Source: Antedon mediterranea (taxonomy: Eukaryota; Echinodermata; Crinoidea; Comatulida; Antedonidae). From it: a DNA stretch of 64,000 nucleotides. The position numbers and the translations under genes are program-made. This document shows positions 32,998 through 46,360 of the stretch, piece by piece. The notes under the pieces were generated by a model. That model made no database searches, was not told the DNA's origin, and worked only from the letters and a program-made list of their open reading frames with translations. The stretch's first letter is position 1. Every line of letters begins with the position of its first letter. Where the stretch lies: assembly GCF_964355755.1 (NCBI RefSeq), contig NC_092676.1, positions 18,768,288-18,832,287 of the forward strand, in the 5' to 3' direction.

Positions 32998-34917
32998 ACG
33001 TTCCAGAAGCCAAGATTGTTACAGTCGTCTTTGATTGTTGACTGTATACGACGGTATAAAAGTATTATAAAATGAATTACTAATAATAATAAACTATCAT
33101 ATAGTCTAAAAATATAACAGTATACCAACAATTTGTACAGACATGTTGCGTTTCATACACATATTTAATTTGGTTTAAAAATCTACATAAAATTTGAGAA
33201 ATTTTCCAGGTTTCAAGAATGTGCATAAAAGTATCAGTTATAGCCTAACATTTATAAATCCATGATTACATTGTAAACGTATACATTTTCTTCTTGTAAA
33301 AATGTTAGATTTAGGCCTAATTTGATATTTAACGTTATATTAAATGTATACTAGGCCTACAGTATTTTATTTTTATTTTGAATTTATTAGGATTCACTGT
33401 TTTAACACCGTCTTGTGTGTGTCGTTATCTATATATAAATTTACGTAAGGGCAAAATTCGGTAAATCGCGCGTTACTTCTAGAATGTTTACTCGATGGTA
33501 TATAAAGTTGGTTCGTACTTTCGGTACTGATTTTAACCACCTGATGTAACCCTTTTTACTAATTAAATTCAGTCAGATAATTAGTAATTGACAATTAAAA
33601 CGAATTTAGGTTCAACGATTTGCCCCAATAGGGGTGTTTTCCGATCGTGGTATACAATGTCTAATAAATGTTCATCGTGAAAAATACCCGCATACAATAA
33701 TACGAGGATGCTTTGCATTTTCCTATCTCCTCCTATGATAACTGTTTTTAATGGCTGAAACCGGTTGAACAGCTCGAGTACAGCATCATAATGTTGAAGA
33801 CAGGCCGATTTTCTTTAAAAAATACTATTTTGATAGATTTAATATACGTTTATAGAAATGAATTGATTTGCAATGTAAATACTGAACGTAATAACTATTT
33901 TTGGTCGCCATTTGAATCGAAATTTTCTTACTGTGAATGTGGTTACTGTTTATTGTATTAATTAGTAATTATAAAAAATATAAACGTCGTAGTGGTGTAT
34001 CGTTACATGCACTTTACTATTTCAATCGACTATAACAGGGACAGTTTTAGATTTTTGGACTCATTTTAAGACAAGTTTCTCCTTCGGAAGTAGGCCTAAT
34101 TCCCAGTGTGCTAATTTAGTTGACTACATTAATCATCGTGTCTATTTATTCGTTTCTGAAAACGACGATGTATTTATAGTCCTGTGGTACGTACATTTGA
34201 AATGCGTATACGTACTCCATCAGTGTTCATGAACTTTTCTTTGTATTATGGACCGGTGTTAACTAACTTGTGCCGCGGATGCCAAATCAAATGTATTGTT
34301 TTCTACTAGCATAAATCCGATTTTAAGTGGGTTGAGTATGCTGATAGAACTTAGGCTTATCAATGGAAAAGCATCGTTTGGAATGTTAACAAATACTCTG
34401 GACTAGGCCCTATATATAGTAAAATCGTTTCAACGGTAATAAAAAAATACAATACATAAAACAACCATGAACCATTGATCTAAACTAAATCTAAAAGTTC
34501 ATAACTGAGGTCGTCAATGGAAAGTTTTGAAATGGAAAATGAGGAGCGTACAGTAAGTTGTCAGCCAGTAAAGATCATTTTCTTTACGTTTTAGAGTACT
34601 GGGTACTGCAAATGAGCTATCATTATAGTGTTATAACCTATTCTAGCCTCTAAATCCAGTCACTATTACAAAGTTGTCCGTCCACGATCTGAACACATTG
34701 TTTAGAAATAACTTTTGTCATTCGCAACCATTTTTGGGGGATTATCTCGTTCTACAAAGTGTTTACTTAAAATCTAATCCTCTATCCTAAAAACAATTAT
34801 TTTGACGACGTATGATTGATAGAACTTATTTACCTAATCCGTGTTGATTACGATTAGGTTCAGAAGTAGGCCTGACTTTGTCGGCAAACTTGTAGGCTTT
34901 CACTATTGTTTTAACTC
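32998..34917. other. Intergenic DNA, no confirmed gene
   Basis: Includes the NTF2-like 3'UTR (AATAAA at 33088-33093). At 34516 an ATG opens a 12-codon frame (MESFEMENEERT) that ends exactly at a strong GTAAGT donor at 34553; no partner exon was found before the element at 34922. Otherwise AT-rich. Confidence 0.45.
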
Positions 34918-35699
34918 TTAAGAGCCATTGTCTGTAAAAATCAAAGATTTGGTGGCAGATGTAAAAAAATAGATTTCTCTCAAATTTTTACCATGAATAG
35001 ACATTTCAATAAAAAGCATATCTACAACATTCATTTTAATTTTTAGCCTCCGTTGCCATGACAACGGTCAATTATCCAAATTTTGATGTTTTTGCCATTT
35101 TTCACAGATTTTCTATAGTGAAAAAGTACAAACTTGTATACTTATTTTAACCAAAAATACTTACAGTATACAGTTTTTGTTTATAGCAGTGTAAACAACA
35201 TGTATTGAGTTCCATTTAATGTAGAAAAAAAATAAATTACAAAATGGAGTTTGGTTGATACCATTATTTCAAAAAGGTGTGTTTTTGAAAAATATTTTTT
35301 TTATAAAAGTATACCTCATAAACGTACCTATAACTTCCAAAGTGGTTTTTTAAATCAATGAAGTTTTTTAATTTGATAGTCAATAGGTTTGTCAACAATA
35401 ATCACAAAAAAAATACTGGGGTAAATTTTGTACATAGGTTTTGTGTTGCCAGGAAAATACAAAAAATACAAAAAATATAACAAAATATCAACAAACAAAA
35501 CACATGAAACACAATTTAAATATGGCTAATCCAATAATAAAATGTATATGTGGCTTGTCATAATGCAACTAGAGTCATACGAATAGTTTAGATAAAATAG
35601 GAGAATGTGTTGCCAGGTTTATTTCAATTAATTGCCAGAAAAACAGTATTTTGCATTGAAATATTTAGTTGATGGAAAACAATGTTAAACTTGGAAATA

Positions 35700-37500
35700 A
35701 TTGCGTCAATGGTTTTTATAAATTTTTTAATCTATTTTGTGTAAAGAGATACAGAAAGACCTCCCAAAAATCTGACCTTGTAAATAGGTCATTTGAGGTC
35801 AAAAGGGGTCAGAATGCAAAACAGGACAGGTCCCCACTTTACTACAACTACAGTATTAATGTTTGATCAAAATTTACAAGATAGTTCATAACAATTTTCA
35901 TAATTTACCTACAGTGTTACCTTAGCAACCATTTCTATGTGTAACTAAGGAAAGTAATTTTTTTTAAACGTAAAAAATGGCGTTTTTATAAATACAAAGA
36001 ATTGATTGCATTTGTAATTTTTCTCAATTTTACTTCTACTGCATTCCATTAATGACAAACTTGACCTTGTAAATTCATTCATTTTGAGGTCAACATTTTA
36101 CCATAGTAACTGTTTCTATGCGAAAATTTCAAAAAAATAAGGCGTTTTTCATAAATACAAAACATTTTTTCTACATAGTTTTACGTTTCTACTTTTTGCC
36201 AAATTTACTTTAAATACTGAATCCTAATAATCTCAGAAAGAAAGTCTTGACGAATCTGAATAAAGGTTAAAAAAAAATGACCTTTAGTGTTATCTTAAAC
36301 CTGTTTATGTAACAAATGATATTAAAAAAAAAAAAATTAAATATGGAGTTTCATGAAAAAAAAAAAATTTACATATTGAGGTCAAATGACATCAACATTT
36401 TACCTATAGTGTATTGTAGCAACTGTTTCTATACGTAACTAAGTACAATATTTTTAATATGGGGTTTCATGACTACAAACAATTGATTACATAGCTTTAC
36501 TACATTTTCCCAAATTTACTTATCTACTGTGAATCCCAGAAAATGTCTGACCTTGTGAAAGGGTCATTTGTTGGGTCAAGTTATGTCAAAATGTATTATT
36601 TATATTATCTTAGAACCTGTTTCTATGCATAACTAAGGATAATTGTTTTTTTAAATACAATTGAACCTCCCGTAAGTGGCCACCCTCGGGACCTGGAAAA
36701 GTGGCGGCTTACGGGCGGTGACCCCTTACGGGAGGTTCTGCCGGTAAAGGGCCAAAATCACTTATTATGGCTATATACGATATTCTTAACGAAACGAGCC
36801 TCTCAATTTTCCAGCTAATTGTAGGCCTATTATTATTTATAATCAGGTGGTTTAGTATTTTTTAGCATTTTCAGACAAATTAAAAAAAATGTTATATGAA
36901 AAATGGTCGGTCGAAATCTGTGTAGTTTTCTCATCTCTTCATAGTAATGTTTTTAAAACCTCTTCAAAATAAAGCTAATATATAAAGAAATACAATAAAC
37001 ATGCACCTCTAATTCATAAGTCCATGCAATAAGTATCACTTTTTCGATTGGCCGCTTACAAAAAATCTCATTTTTAGTATAAAAAGGTGCCCGCAGCTGC
37101 TTACGGTAAGCACCAAATGCACTAATTAGATAGGAAGAACAAACAGGCTTTTCAAAGTGCGTCCATTAAGGGAGGTGGCCGCTGTAAATAAAATATGGGG
37201 TTTTCATGAATAAAAATAATCACAGAAGAAAGTGCTTACGAATATGACCTTGTGAAACGGTAATTTGAAAATGCAAATAAGGCATGCCTGCTAATAATCT
37301 ACAAATTTAAATTTGTATGAGATAAATATGCAAAATCTAAAGAATATCTCATTTTTAGTTACCATAGTAACTGTTGCTATGCATAACTAAGGGAAATTTA
37401 ATAATTATCAGATAATTATTAATTAATAATTAATACTGAATCAAACCATCACAGTAAAAAAAATATAGAATTTAAAACCAATATTTAATAATAAAGTGTG
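35700..37500 (+). repeat. Degenerate ~190 bp tandem repeat array
   Basis: About seven diverged units, each marked by a phrase like TTACCATAGTAACTGTTTCT followed by ATGCGTAACTAAGG (near 35914, 36101, 36289, 36411, 36603, 37361) and by TGACCTTGTAAA..GGTCATTTGAGGTCA. Spacing is about 187-192 bp where intact. One unit carries AGGTCA TTTG AGGTCA at 35786-35801, with GGGTCA at 35806. Confidence 0.65.
36655..37195. mobile_element. CCTCCCGTAAG repeat inserted in the array
   Basis: Starts TTGAACCTCCCGTAAGTGGCC and ends with the inverted phrase GGGAGGTGGCCGCTG. Internal inverted blocks are CTTACGGGCGG/GCTTACGG. It breaks the 190 bp array spacing, so it is a later insertion. A related phrase (CCTCCCGTAAGCTGCCACC) occurs at 62313. 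Confidence 0.55.
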
Positions 37501-39115
37501 ATATTTTACATGCTGACCTTAAATGAAATGAAATTTCAAACCAGGGCTTCAATATTTGTTATGTAGCATTAACATACCTGAGTATATCATTGACTTTTGA
37601 TTGGCTCTATTTTGGGGAGGGGAAAGTGGTGGATCCAGGACTTTTAAATAGTTAGGGGGTTGAAGGCGAGGGTCTAAAAACTTAACTTTATGTCCTATCT
37701 TTTGCATTGCAATTTTTAACTTGGGGTGGGTGGGGGCTTGGAGAAAGGGGAGGGGGTGGGATGGAGGTGTTTGAATCCGTTTATTCATTGGGGCGATAGT
37801 AGCGGCAGTGTGGGTGGTGCTTGAATGCATGCATTTGACACTCTATAGTGGATGATCGACCAAAGTGTTGCAGTTTATCTTTCTGTGGTTATAGTCGGGA
37901 TCGGGGGGGGGGGGAGGGGTGGTAGTTGAAAGTGGTGGTGGATGGGCATGTGGGATCTGCTTAGGTTAGCAAATAAAAGAAGTAAACAAATGAAAGAGGA
38001 GCTTTAAAATAAGAGAGGAGTAATCTGTTGCAAAGATTAAAATTCACAACGATCTGATAATTTATTCAAATTTCCAGAGGATATAACCTATAAAATGACA
38101 TTAAAACTGGAAATTACAGAATCTATAATTAAAAATTAATTTTTTTTCTCACAACACAACTAGAACTATATAAAACATTAAGAATTTTTCTGACCAATGA
38201 GTTTCAAATCAAATAATCAAAGAAAATAAAATGTTTTTACTAATATACCATGTTTTTTTTTTATAAAAATGCCTATGTTTCTCGCAACACTGCTTGTAGA
38301 TTTTAAATTTACCCCAGTATTTTATTTTAGAAATCAATTATTAAACATTAGAACTACCTATTTGTAATAAATCAGCTAATAAAATACACCACTTTGGGCG
38401 TTATGGTGAAGTAAAGTTTAGTTGCATTGAACCATTAAAAAAAAGTGAAAAACACCCCTTTTTAAATAAATGGTATCTCCCAAAGTATGAAATAAAAAAA
38501 AATAAAAAAATTTGAAACAGGTACACAATGCATTGTTATTATGCATACACTAATTATTTTTTATAATTAAATGAACATCACAAAAATATCGTTCATCAAA
38601 GTAGTACCAATATCCATTTTTAAAAACCTTAAAAAAGGACAAAATTTGTCAAAAACACAAATTTTGCCGTTGCCATGGAAATATACGTGTGAAATAAAGA
38701 ATACTTCATATTTGATTTCTCTCAACACATATATAGCCATGTGCAAAATTTGAAAGAAATCCATTTTTTGAGTCTGCCACTCTTTTTGATATTTCTTTGA
38801 TTCTTACAGACAATGGCTCTTAACACGTCCTATTCAACTGGATATGGGATTTACTACTATTTCTATATTACAATGTAATTTAAAAAGAACGGAAGTATTT
38901 AAAACAAGGTATAATTCCTCTTCAATATGAGAAAGAGTCAACATAAATTACAGGATAAATAACTGCATGCATTGTATTTAACATGGGAAAGGGGGAGGTG
39001 CTAGTGGGGTGTACGCGAGAAAAATGAACTCCGTGACGTTCACCACTGGGCACGGCGTTGTGGAAAAGAAATTAGGCATTTGTGTGAAATAGTACGCTGT
39101 ATGGGGTTTAGCCTA

Positions 39116-39300
39116 TTCAAGTTCAAGTTCAAATTTATTCACATAATGCAAACATATACAAAATATAATAGATACAAATGGTTGGAAATTAAGTAAATAA
39201 TAGTTGCATTATGCCTGGAGAATACCATTTAAACCCAAGGGGCTTTAAGCCTGGATCCACCAGAAAGAATAAAAAAGTTAATAATAATAATAATAATAAG
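39116..39300 (-). mobile_element. LINE 3' UTR remnant with AAT tail
   Basis: On the minus strand the segment ends AATAAATTTGAACTTGAACT, the common short-repeat tail of CR1/L2-type LINEs. The other side has (AAT)n at 39276-39300. No open frame remains. Confidence 0.45.
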
Positions 39301-40692
39301 CATACTATTTGTTTCTAAAAGTAGCCTAAAGATAAACCATACGCAAAATGTTTGTTATCGATGGGATGTATCACCTAGAGTGTCACAATAAAATTATAAT
39401 AATGTTGTTTGTCTAGTGTGTAACTTCTCTAGCTTACATACAGCAATGTGGATGAATAAATAATGTAATGCTAGGCCTATATCATGCAACCCCACCCCCT
39501 CCTCTAAAAAGATCACAATCATTCAGAAATTTCACGGATTCTCTTTTTAAGCTATAGTCACAGAATATGACATACGGTGCAGTGTTTCACTAAACCAAGA
39601 ACGCCTGTTGCAAATACCTACCCAACGAAAGTCTCGTCAGAGTAGATAATTGTTAATCAATTATGAAAACTCAAATTTATAGAAAAAATCCAAATTTATT
39701 TTAAAAACGATGAATTTAGCAACACTATAATGTTACGTTCCTCGTTACTCTTTTCAGTCTGGAAACAAAAAGAAAAACAAATATTGTTTTTATATACTAC
39801 ACAAAGAATAATAATGTAAGGCTAATAGTAATACTGTTCGTTAAAAAGGGAAGGAACTTTTGGCAGAAAAGTTGGGCCATTCTCTGTTGAGTAAAACAGC
39901 AACTCTCATTAATTTATTGTGTTAAAACAACAGAAAGGTAGGTTTTGTATCTTTTGTACAGTATCATAGCTTGACAAGTTACAAATGTTCTGACCAATCG
40001 GTTTGTTTTATTTTTCAATAACATTACATCTGAATACAATTGTAGTAAAAAGCACAGGGTTTGACTATTGTACACGTACAGAGACCCTTTCATGGATAAT
40101 GAAGCATTCAAGCACAATGGCGGGTTAATTTGGTGTTCCGAACATGAACAATACCCTCAAACAATAGACATGCGTGCTATTAATTCGGTGAACAGTTATA
40201 CAGTAATACGAAACACCATCTGAACCATAATTAAAAGTATCAAATTGAGTTGTTGGGTTGCACAGATAGTTGTCACGTCTTCATGCATGGTATTTCCCAT
40301 CCTACTCGTATTTACTGGTCAACAAGTGTTCATCTAAGCCGATTACGTATACAAGTTTGTTGAAGAGAGTGTATTCTACATAGACGTACATTTAGCTGAC
40401 TATTCTATCTTTGGTTAGGCCTATCCTGAATTCAATTTTGCAGCGAAACGGTAAGTTTTCTTGTATTCTTTTATCCTTTACGTAAGACTACAACATTTGT
40501 GTTAATCGCAGTTTATAATCGCAATGTTGGACTTATTATGACCTCGCTAATAGTTATAAAACGACTTTAATGGAAACAAAGTTGCGAATAATAATAATTA
40601 AAAAAAACAAGGAAGGACAGGAAGCTGAAGCGCCTTTCTCGTTTTACCTCCGGCCAAACTGGTTCATATCATGTTCATGGAAAATTAATTAT

Positions 40693-40860
40693 TCGTCTGC
40701 GGTTAATGATAAATTTATAATGTGAGTAAGTGAGTGGCAGATAATAGGAGAGGCAAGTTTAAGTAACTTTAAATCAAGATTATCAATACCAGAAGCTTTG
40801 TTGTTTTGAAAAGCGTTTATGTGATCAAAAACTACTTCTGGTGCAATCAAATATTGAAAT
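40693..40860 (-). mobile_element. LINE reverse-transcriptase relic
   Basis: The minus-strand frame contains APEVVFDHINAFQNNKASGI, then DNLDLKLLKLASPIICHSLT and HIINLSL. This matches the N-terminal reverse-transcriptase segment of CR1/L2-type elements (IxxLxxNKASGxDxIxxxLLKxAAPxIxxxLTxIFNLSL). A stop follows shortly after. An isolated fragment of about 55 codons. Confidence 0.7.
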
Positions 40861-42371
40861 TACAATTCTGATATTTATATAATTACATTATTTTTCTATT
40901 GGACAAGTAGAACCAACTGCATTGTAGGGCTGTAGAAAATCTTATCTTTTAAAATAAGCTAATTCTAGTAGGCCTGTTTTTTACGAAACAATCATGAAGG
41001 TGCATGATGGTTGTAATGCACCATTATTATTATTCTTCCAAAGATTATTCGAAAAAAACACTTGATGGGTTTGGACGTTAATGCATCATTAGGACTTGTC
41101 CCCGCCTTTCTCTCTAAACACTAGTTCAGACCACCTTATAGTCCTTGAGATTCAAGGATTTCATTTCATTCGTAAAAAGACAAGTACATAACAAAAACAA
41201 ACGTACAAAACTGTTCAGAAATCCATATGACCAAAGTGGAAAATGATAAGAGATATAGGCCTAACAAAATTGAAATACAATTAAATCCGTGTGTTGCTCT
41301 TGTTGCCTTATTATAATAATGGCCTAATTCTAATAACGACAATACAGTAATACAAATTGGTACTCACTGGTAGGCCTACTCAATGCATATTGGATAGAAA
41401 GCACGGAACATCAATTCAGAACAACTAGGTTAAAATGATAAAATTTTGTTGTATCCCACACAATATTCGAACAAGTAAAAATTAGCACAACTTGACATTA
41501 AATTGTATTGTTTTGTTGCGCTATCAACGCCTTGATCAATGTATCTGACAGAAATATGACAAGGAGGCTCGTTTATACGAATCAGGGAAGAGTAAAATGT
41601 TTAGTCCCTTGACATACGGATGGATGATAACGTCCGACGATATATACCGTCAGATCAATCTATTATTCATCTCATAAAAATAATACACATAACAAAAAGG
41701 AGTAAAACTATTTTAAAGAAGATGAAAGGGGCTTGTGATAGGAGGCTCACACAAAAACTAGTTAATATAAATAAAAAGTCTGTATAGATGCATTGTTACA
41801 TTTCCAAACAGAAAACTAAATAAATTAGAAACGTTTTCATGCAAGAAGTAAATACAACCAATTATAGAATGAAAATAATATTTTCAGTCAAATGATGTCA
41901 TGATCAATAAGAAGAACTGAAAATAATTGTTTTCCTGGACCGCAACTGATGGACAACAAAGATAAAAACACATGACACTTATTTCTTCCTAAGTACTATA
42001 CTAATCAATTAAGCTGAACAAACACAAAGCTACAGTAGTTACATAATAGGATGTTTTTTTTCTTTAACATTTGAAAACATTTGATTCCACCAAGTGTTCT
42101 CCATTGATCGACTTTTAAAGTAAATAGGATTTGAGTTACATGTATCAACATTAATAGTATTGTGTTTTACGTCATGAAGGGTTGTATTAAACAAAATAAT
42201 GAAATAACTAAACATAATACGTTACATGAGTAATTGTCAATCAAATGGTGGCCAATAAAATTTGTTATGTTTTGCTTCATATAAAATACATGGAGATATA
42301 AATGAGAAGAGAAGGATTATGGCTCGACGGTTCATATATGGGCCTTTTCTCCCAGCAAAACAATTCCCTTA

Positions 42372-42532
42372 AGCTCTGTCTACACTCTATCAAACTAGTT
42401 TGACAAAAAAGTGTGATGTGCCCAAATATGGTAGTGAAATGCCCAAATATAGTAGCGATATGACAACATCGTGTCCATATATGGGCACATCACATTTTTT
42501 GTCATATAGAGTTTGATGTGTAGACAAATCTT
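42372..42532. mobile_element. CTGTCTACAC-type MITE, copy near the RERG-like gene
   Basis: Ends AGCTCTGTCTACACTCTATC and the complement closing at GTAGACAAATCT. The interior has a local duplication of CCCAAATATGGTAGTG. Flanked by TTA and TAA. 161 bp, non-coding. Confidence 0.75.
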
Positions 42533-42863
42533 AAAAACTTCGTTTTGTTAATTTGAGATTCTAACGCATGTGTTTGTCCTGTTGTGAACTTTACATTACA
42601 TATTCTTGCTCTTGCCAATAATACAGTACGAATATTTGATTTATTAATATTTTTTATGTAGCTGTATGTGAGTTTAGTCTTATTTATTTAATATTAGATA
42701 CATCCTTACAGGATAACATATCTAACCTTATATAAACATGTTTCACGTACGTTATATTAGATAATATCAAAACGGTTAACACTTATTTTTTTCCAGTCCA
42801 CTGGTGGATTAATGAACTGTTCTTGATCTTGATTTAATCGGCTCGTTGATCTGCAAAAACGAA

Positions 42864-45800
42864 ATGCGATCAAATGGAAAGCAAACACCAGCATTGTGCC
42901 CGGCGATACCTCAGCGACCTCGTACAATTGGCTCAATAAGGGGTTACAAATCAAACATGCATAGGACGAGACCCTATCGTATATTTGTGGTTGGCGATTC
43001 AAGTGTAGGAAAATCAGGTAAGTTTAATTATTTCATGATTTGAGTTACTAGATTAACGAATTAAGTACTCAGAAACTGAGCAAAATACTTGGTAAATTCG
43101 TGTAGAGAAATAAGTTAGTTTAGTCAGGGAGTTTTTTTTGGTGTTCGGCGGTAACCAACGCATGTTAAAAAACATTAATTTGTTTCATTTTGGGAATTGT
43201 TCTTGTTTTTACTTAGAACTGAAAATCATACTTACAGTTGTTTAAGCACACATGACCCATTGTTGCTAAATGATCAGTTAATGACGTAATCGTAATTCTG
43301 AATATTCTATTGTTAGTAAAGGTTCACTGGTATTGTTATAATTACGCGATTAAGTGATTGTTCAGTAGTCAAGTGTACCGTACTTAAAAAGGCAACATGG
43401 TTGTACTAATTAGGTTATAATTAAGGCGACAATTATAATATAATTGTGTATAATCATGGAGTATATGCTAATTATTTAAAAATACAATTGAACAATTGAC
43501 CAATTAGTACAAACAGTGTCTACTATATCCAGTTTTCTTAGAATTAGTTTTCATATTCAAGCAAATACAATTTCCTTGTGCTTTTACTACTAAAGCTTGG
43601 TTCGTACACTTGCAAGACGGGTGTAAGCGCGCCGCAAATAATTAGACCTATCACGACGCCGTGGATAGTTAGAACTGTCGCTTGTGATTGGTCAACTCGG
43701 TTGCGTTGCGCCTACGTTATTGTATTTTGTCCAAGCCTAATACACATTGCATCACGAGTTGATGAAAAAACTAAACATCACATTATTAAACATAACTTTA
43801 GCTTCACGTATTTTGAATCGTACAATAACTTTATAACTTAGGCCTAACTCAGCTGAAATATATTATATACATTTAATATTACTTTTAAAGTAAAAAATAA
43901 TACTCACTCATGTAGGCCTACGTGAAACCATTGGAACCAAAACCAGTTTCCAGATCAGTCTCCAACATCAAGACCAACTGACGGAAAAGTTTACTTTTGA
44001 GACACGCGGAAATTAATGACTAACTGATGTCCTGCAATTGTGTACTACTGTATGATATCCGATCATCATAATCATTTCAATTCATTTTGTTTATTTAGCG
44101 CTGACAGTTCGATTCGTAACACGAAGGTTTTTGACCGAATACGCACCGAAAGCAGGTAAATATATTTTTATAATTCTTTACCATTACTTCATTTTACTAA
44201 AATAACAAGGGTCTAGGCCTATATGAAAATAATGGCGCTGTTTAAAATGGACAGCTTACAAATTATTGTACTTGAACTGTAAGAAAATTAGATCACACAA
44301 ATCGGGTACCACTTTATAGGAAAGTTAACGAATACAAGTTTCGGAACCGACCTGTCGTGGTCACACCAAATGATTTTATTTACAATGTATTTTAGTCATT
44401 AATAAAAAGCGATTATGGCCTGTCACACGCAAAGCGACCTCTATGTAAATTCGTGGGTTGTCAAATCTTTACAGTAGTAATCAATGATATTATGATAAAC
44501 TGTATATCAAAAACAATATTGATAGACAATTATATAGATTATTTATTATTATATAAGCCTAAATAAATTCCTGTCATTTGATTGGACGAATGTGGGTCAC
44601 ATGGCGTGCAATAGTACGCACTATTCAACGATCGTTAAATAGTACTTTTTGAAACATTTTTGTGTACGAAAAAAAAACGTCTAGATGTTATATAAAACAA
44701 ATAATGAATGTTTTGTATTCGTGTAATGGTACAAATAATGGCACTTGGTGAATGATGAAAGGTTATATCAACTCGGCTTTGCCTCGTTGATATAACCTTT
44801 CATCATTCACCTCGTGCCATTATTTGTACCATTGCACTCATAAACATTCATTATTTGTATACTATTTACCATATACAATGATTTATATTCTTCTAGAAAT
44901 TACCGTGGAAAAGTACATAGACATTGATAATTGTCAAATGCATGTGGCAATCACGGATACTGCAAAGCCGGTATGTACATTTTTATAATATATTTTTTTC
45001 CACAACTGCAACTGTGTAATCTGTATAAATTTTCTTTGTAACACGAATAAAAGTTGGCTTGTTTCCTTAAACGTACCAAAGTTCCTATAGCCAGGATTTT
45101 TTTTACAGGAGGGTTCATTTTTTTTCTCAAAAGAGGAAAGTGTAAGCAACTGTAGAAAAAATAAATGTTAAAACTATGAAAGTAATGTGTCTGCTAACTA
45201 TGAGAATTGGCCATAACATTGTCATGAGTTAGGCCTATTTACTAGCAGTTTTGCTGTTTGAAAAGGACACTTCAGGAAAAAATGTGCTTGCATAGATCAT
45301 TGTTGTCTGTTTCACGATAAAAGCTGAGTTGATTCTGACACCTTGAATATCATTTTCATTATTGATGGTTATTTACCATACAGAAAGATCCCATTTTAGG
45401 TTTCGAGTGAACAATAGGCCATTGTTTCTACTTATTTTTTTAGATTAAAGTTCTTCCAACAAACATTGATGGCATTATGGTTGTATACGACATTTCAAAG
45501 AGGGCATCCTTCGTTGAGGCCACCCGCATCCTCGATAGTATTTCACAGAAAATGCCAAGCAGAATTCCAAAATGTCTTATCGGCAACAAGGCTGATCTTG
45601 AACATTTAAGAGAAGTTTCAACAATAGAGGGCGAGATTGCAACAACAAAATACGATACGCTCGACTGTATATTTCAGGAAACATCTGCCGAAAATGGTGT
45701 TGATAGTGTAGACAAGGCGTTTCAGGCTCTTTTAAAACAAGTAAGTAAACAGCAGTAGGCCTACTTATTAAAGTAGGCCTACTTCATGATTACCGTACTT

Positions 45801-46360
45801 AACTGAATAAGGATCAAGTAGTGCATTTTTGCACCTGAAATTGATTCAATTCAATCTATCTTCACTGATGGTGAATTAGAACCTTAATCAGATAATCTGT
45901 GATAATATACACTGGCACTATAATTAATTATTTAAAAAGGGGATGAGATATACAAAACAATACACGACAATAGGCCTACATTATATTTGACTATTCTCTA
46001 CAATACAATCATTATTCTGGATTAATTAATATCCAGGCATTCAATGGTATTTCCCTCCATTTGTAGTTATGTTCTCTTGGTTTTGCTCCTGAATGCAAAT
46101 CAATCAATTGATTAACAATTACTCACTAAGCTCGGCACAAACATTTCTAGTTGCTATGCTTTTTTTATTCAATGCTATTTATTCTATATATTAGTGTAGT
46201 ACTAAAAGCTTTATTTTTATTTTTAAAGATTGTGCAATATCAAGAGGATAAATGTTGTATTTCATCATACGGATCTAATTCAACTTTTAACAGAACTAAA
46301 TCTCTTCGAGCAATAATGAACCGTTTTAGATCAAGGGGGAAGAGAACTGCAACAATATGA
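42864..46360 (+). CDS. RERG-like Ras-family small GTPase, atypical switches
   Basis: Exons 42864-43017, 44099-44155, 44897-44970, 45444-45740, 46229-46360, all GT/AG with matching phases; 237 aa. Start chosen at the first ATG of an open exon. P-loop GDSSVGKS, NKAD (IGNKADLEH) and ETSAEN (G5) are present. SALTVRFVTRRFLTEY, VVYDISKRASF and VSTIEGE, plus the basic tail without CAAX, resemble RERG (Ras-related, estrogen-regulated growth inhibitor) more than classical Ras. Oddities: the switch I Thr (Ras Thr35) is Lys in YAPKAE; DTAGQ is DTAKP, losing the Gly60 and Gln61 equivalents; switch II is about five residues short. GTP hydrolysis and effector switching are therefore predicted to be impaired or different. 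A CC pair in the last exon could be acylated. The third intron starting at 44156 carries the 297 bp MITE copy at 44564. A missed microexon between 44970 and 45444 is possible. Confidence 0.85.
44564..44860. mobile_element. 297 bp hairpin MITE, copy 2 (intron of RERG-like gene)
   Basis: Same sequence as 9194-9490, in the same orientation, with no difference that I found. It sits in the intron between the second and third coding exons, ending about 36 bp before the acceptor of the exon at 44897. The hairpin would be transcribed in the pre-mRNA. Confidence 0.85.

Larger units (their letters stand above)
34922..38819. mobile_element. 3.9 kb non-coding element with long TIRs and TTAA ends
   Basis: The left end GAGCCATTGTCTGTAAAAAT and right end TTCTTACAGACAATGGCTC are inverted partners. 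Homology extends inward about 200 bp (GGCAGA, AAAAAATGGATTTCT, TTGCCATGGCAACG-like blocks). TTAA borders both ends (34918-34921 and 38820-38823), as with elements that target TTAA (piggyBac group), though the tips do not start CCC as typical piggyBac does. The interior is non-coding: a ~190 bp tandem array, an inserted CCTCCCGTAAG repeat, and G-rich tracts at 37611-37770 and 37900-37950. It is non-autonomous, and superfamily placement is inference. Confidence 0.7.
38824..42371. other. Intergenic DNA with two LINE relics
   Basis: No host gene found. The only recognisable content is the LINE 3' tail at 39116-39300 and the reverse-transcriptase relic at 40693-40860. The acceptor-like TTTTTTCCAG at 42798 suggests a 5'UTR exon of the RERG-like gene may lie somewhere in this region; I cannot place it. 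Confidence 0.5.
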
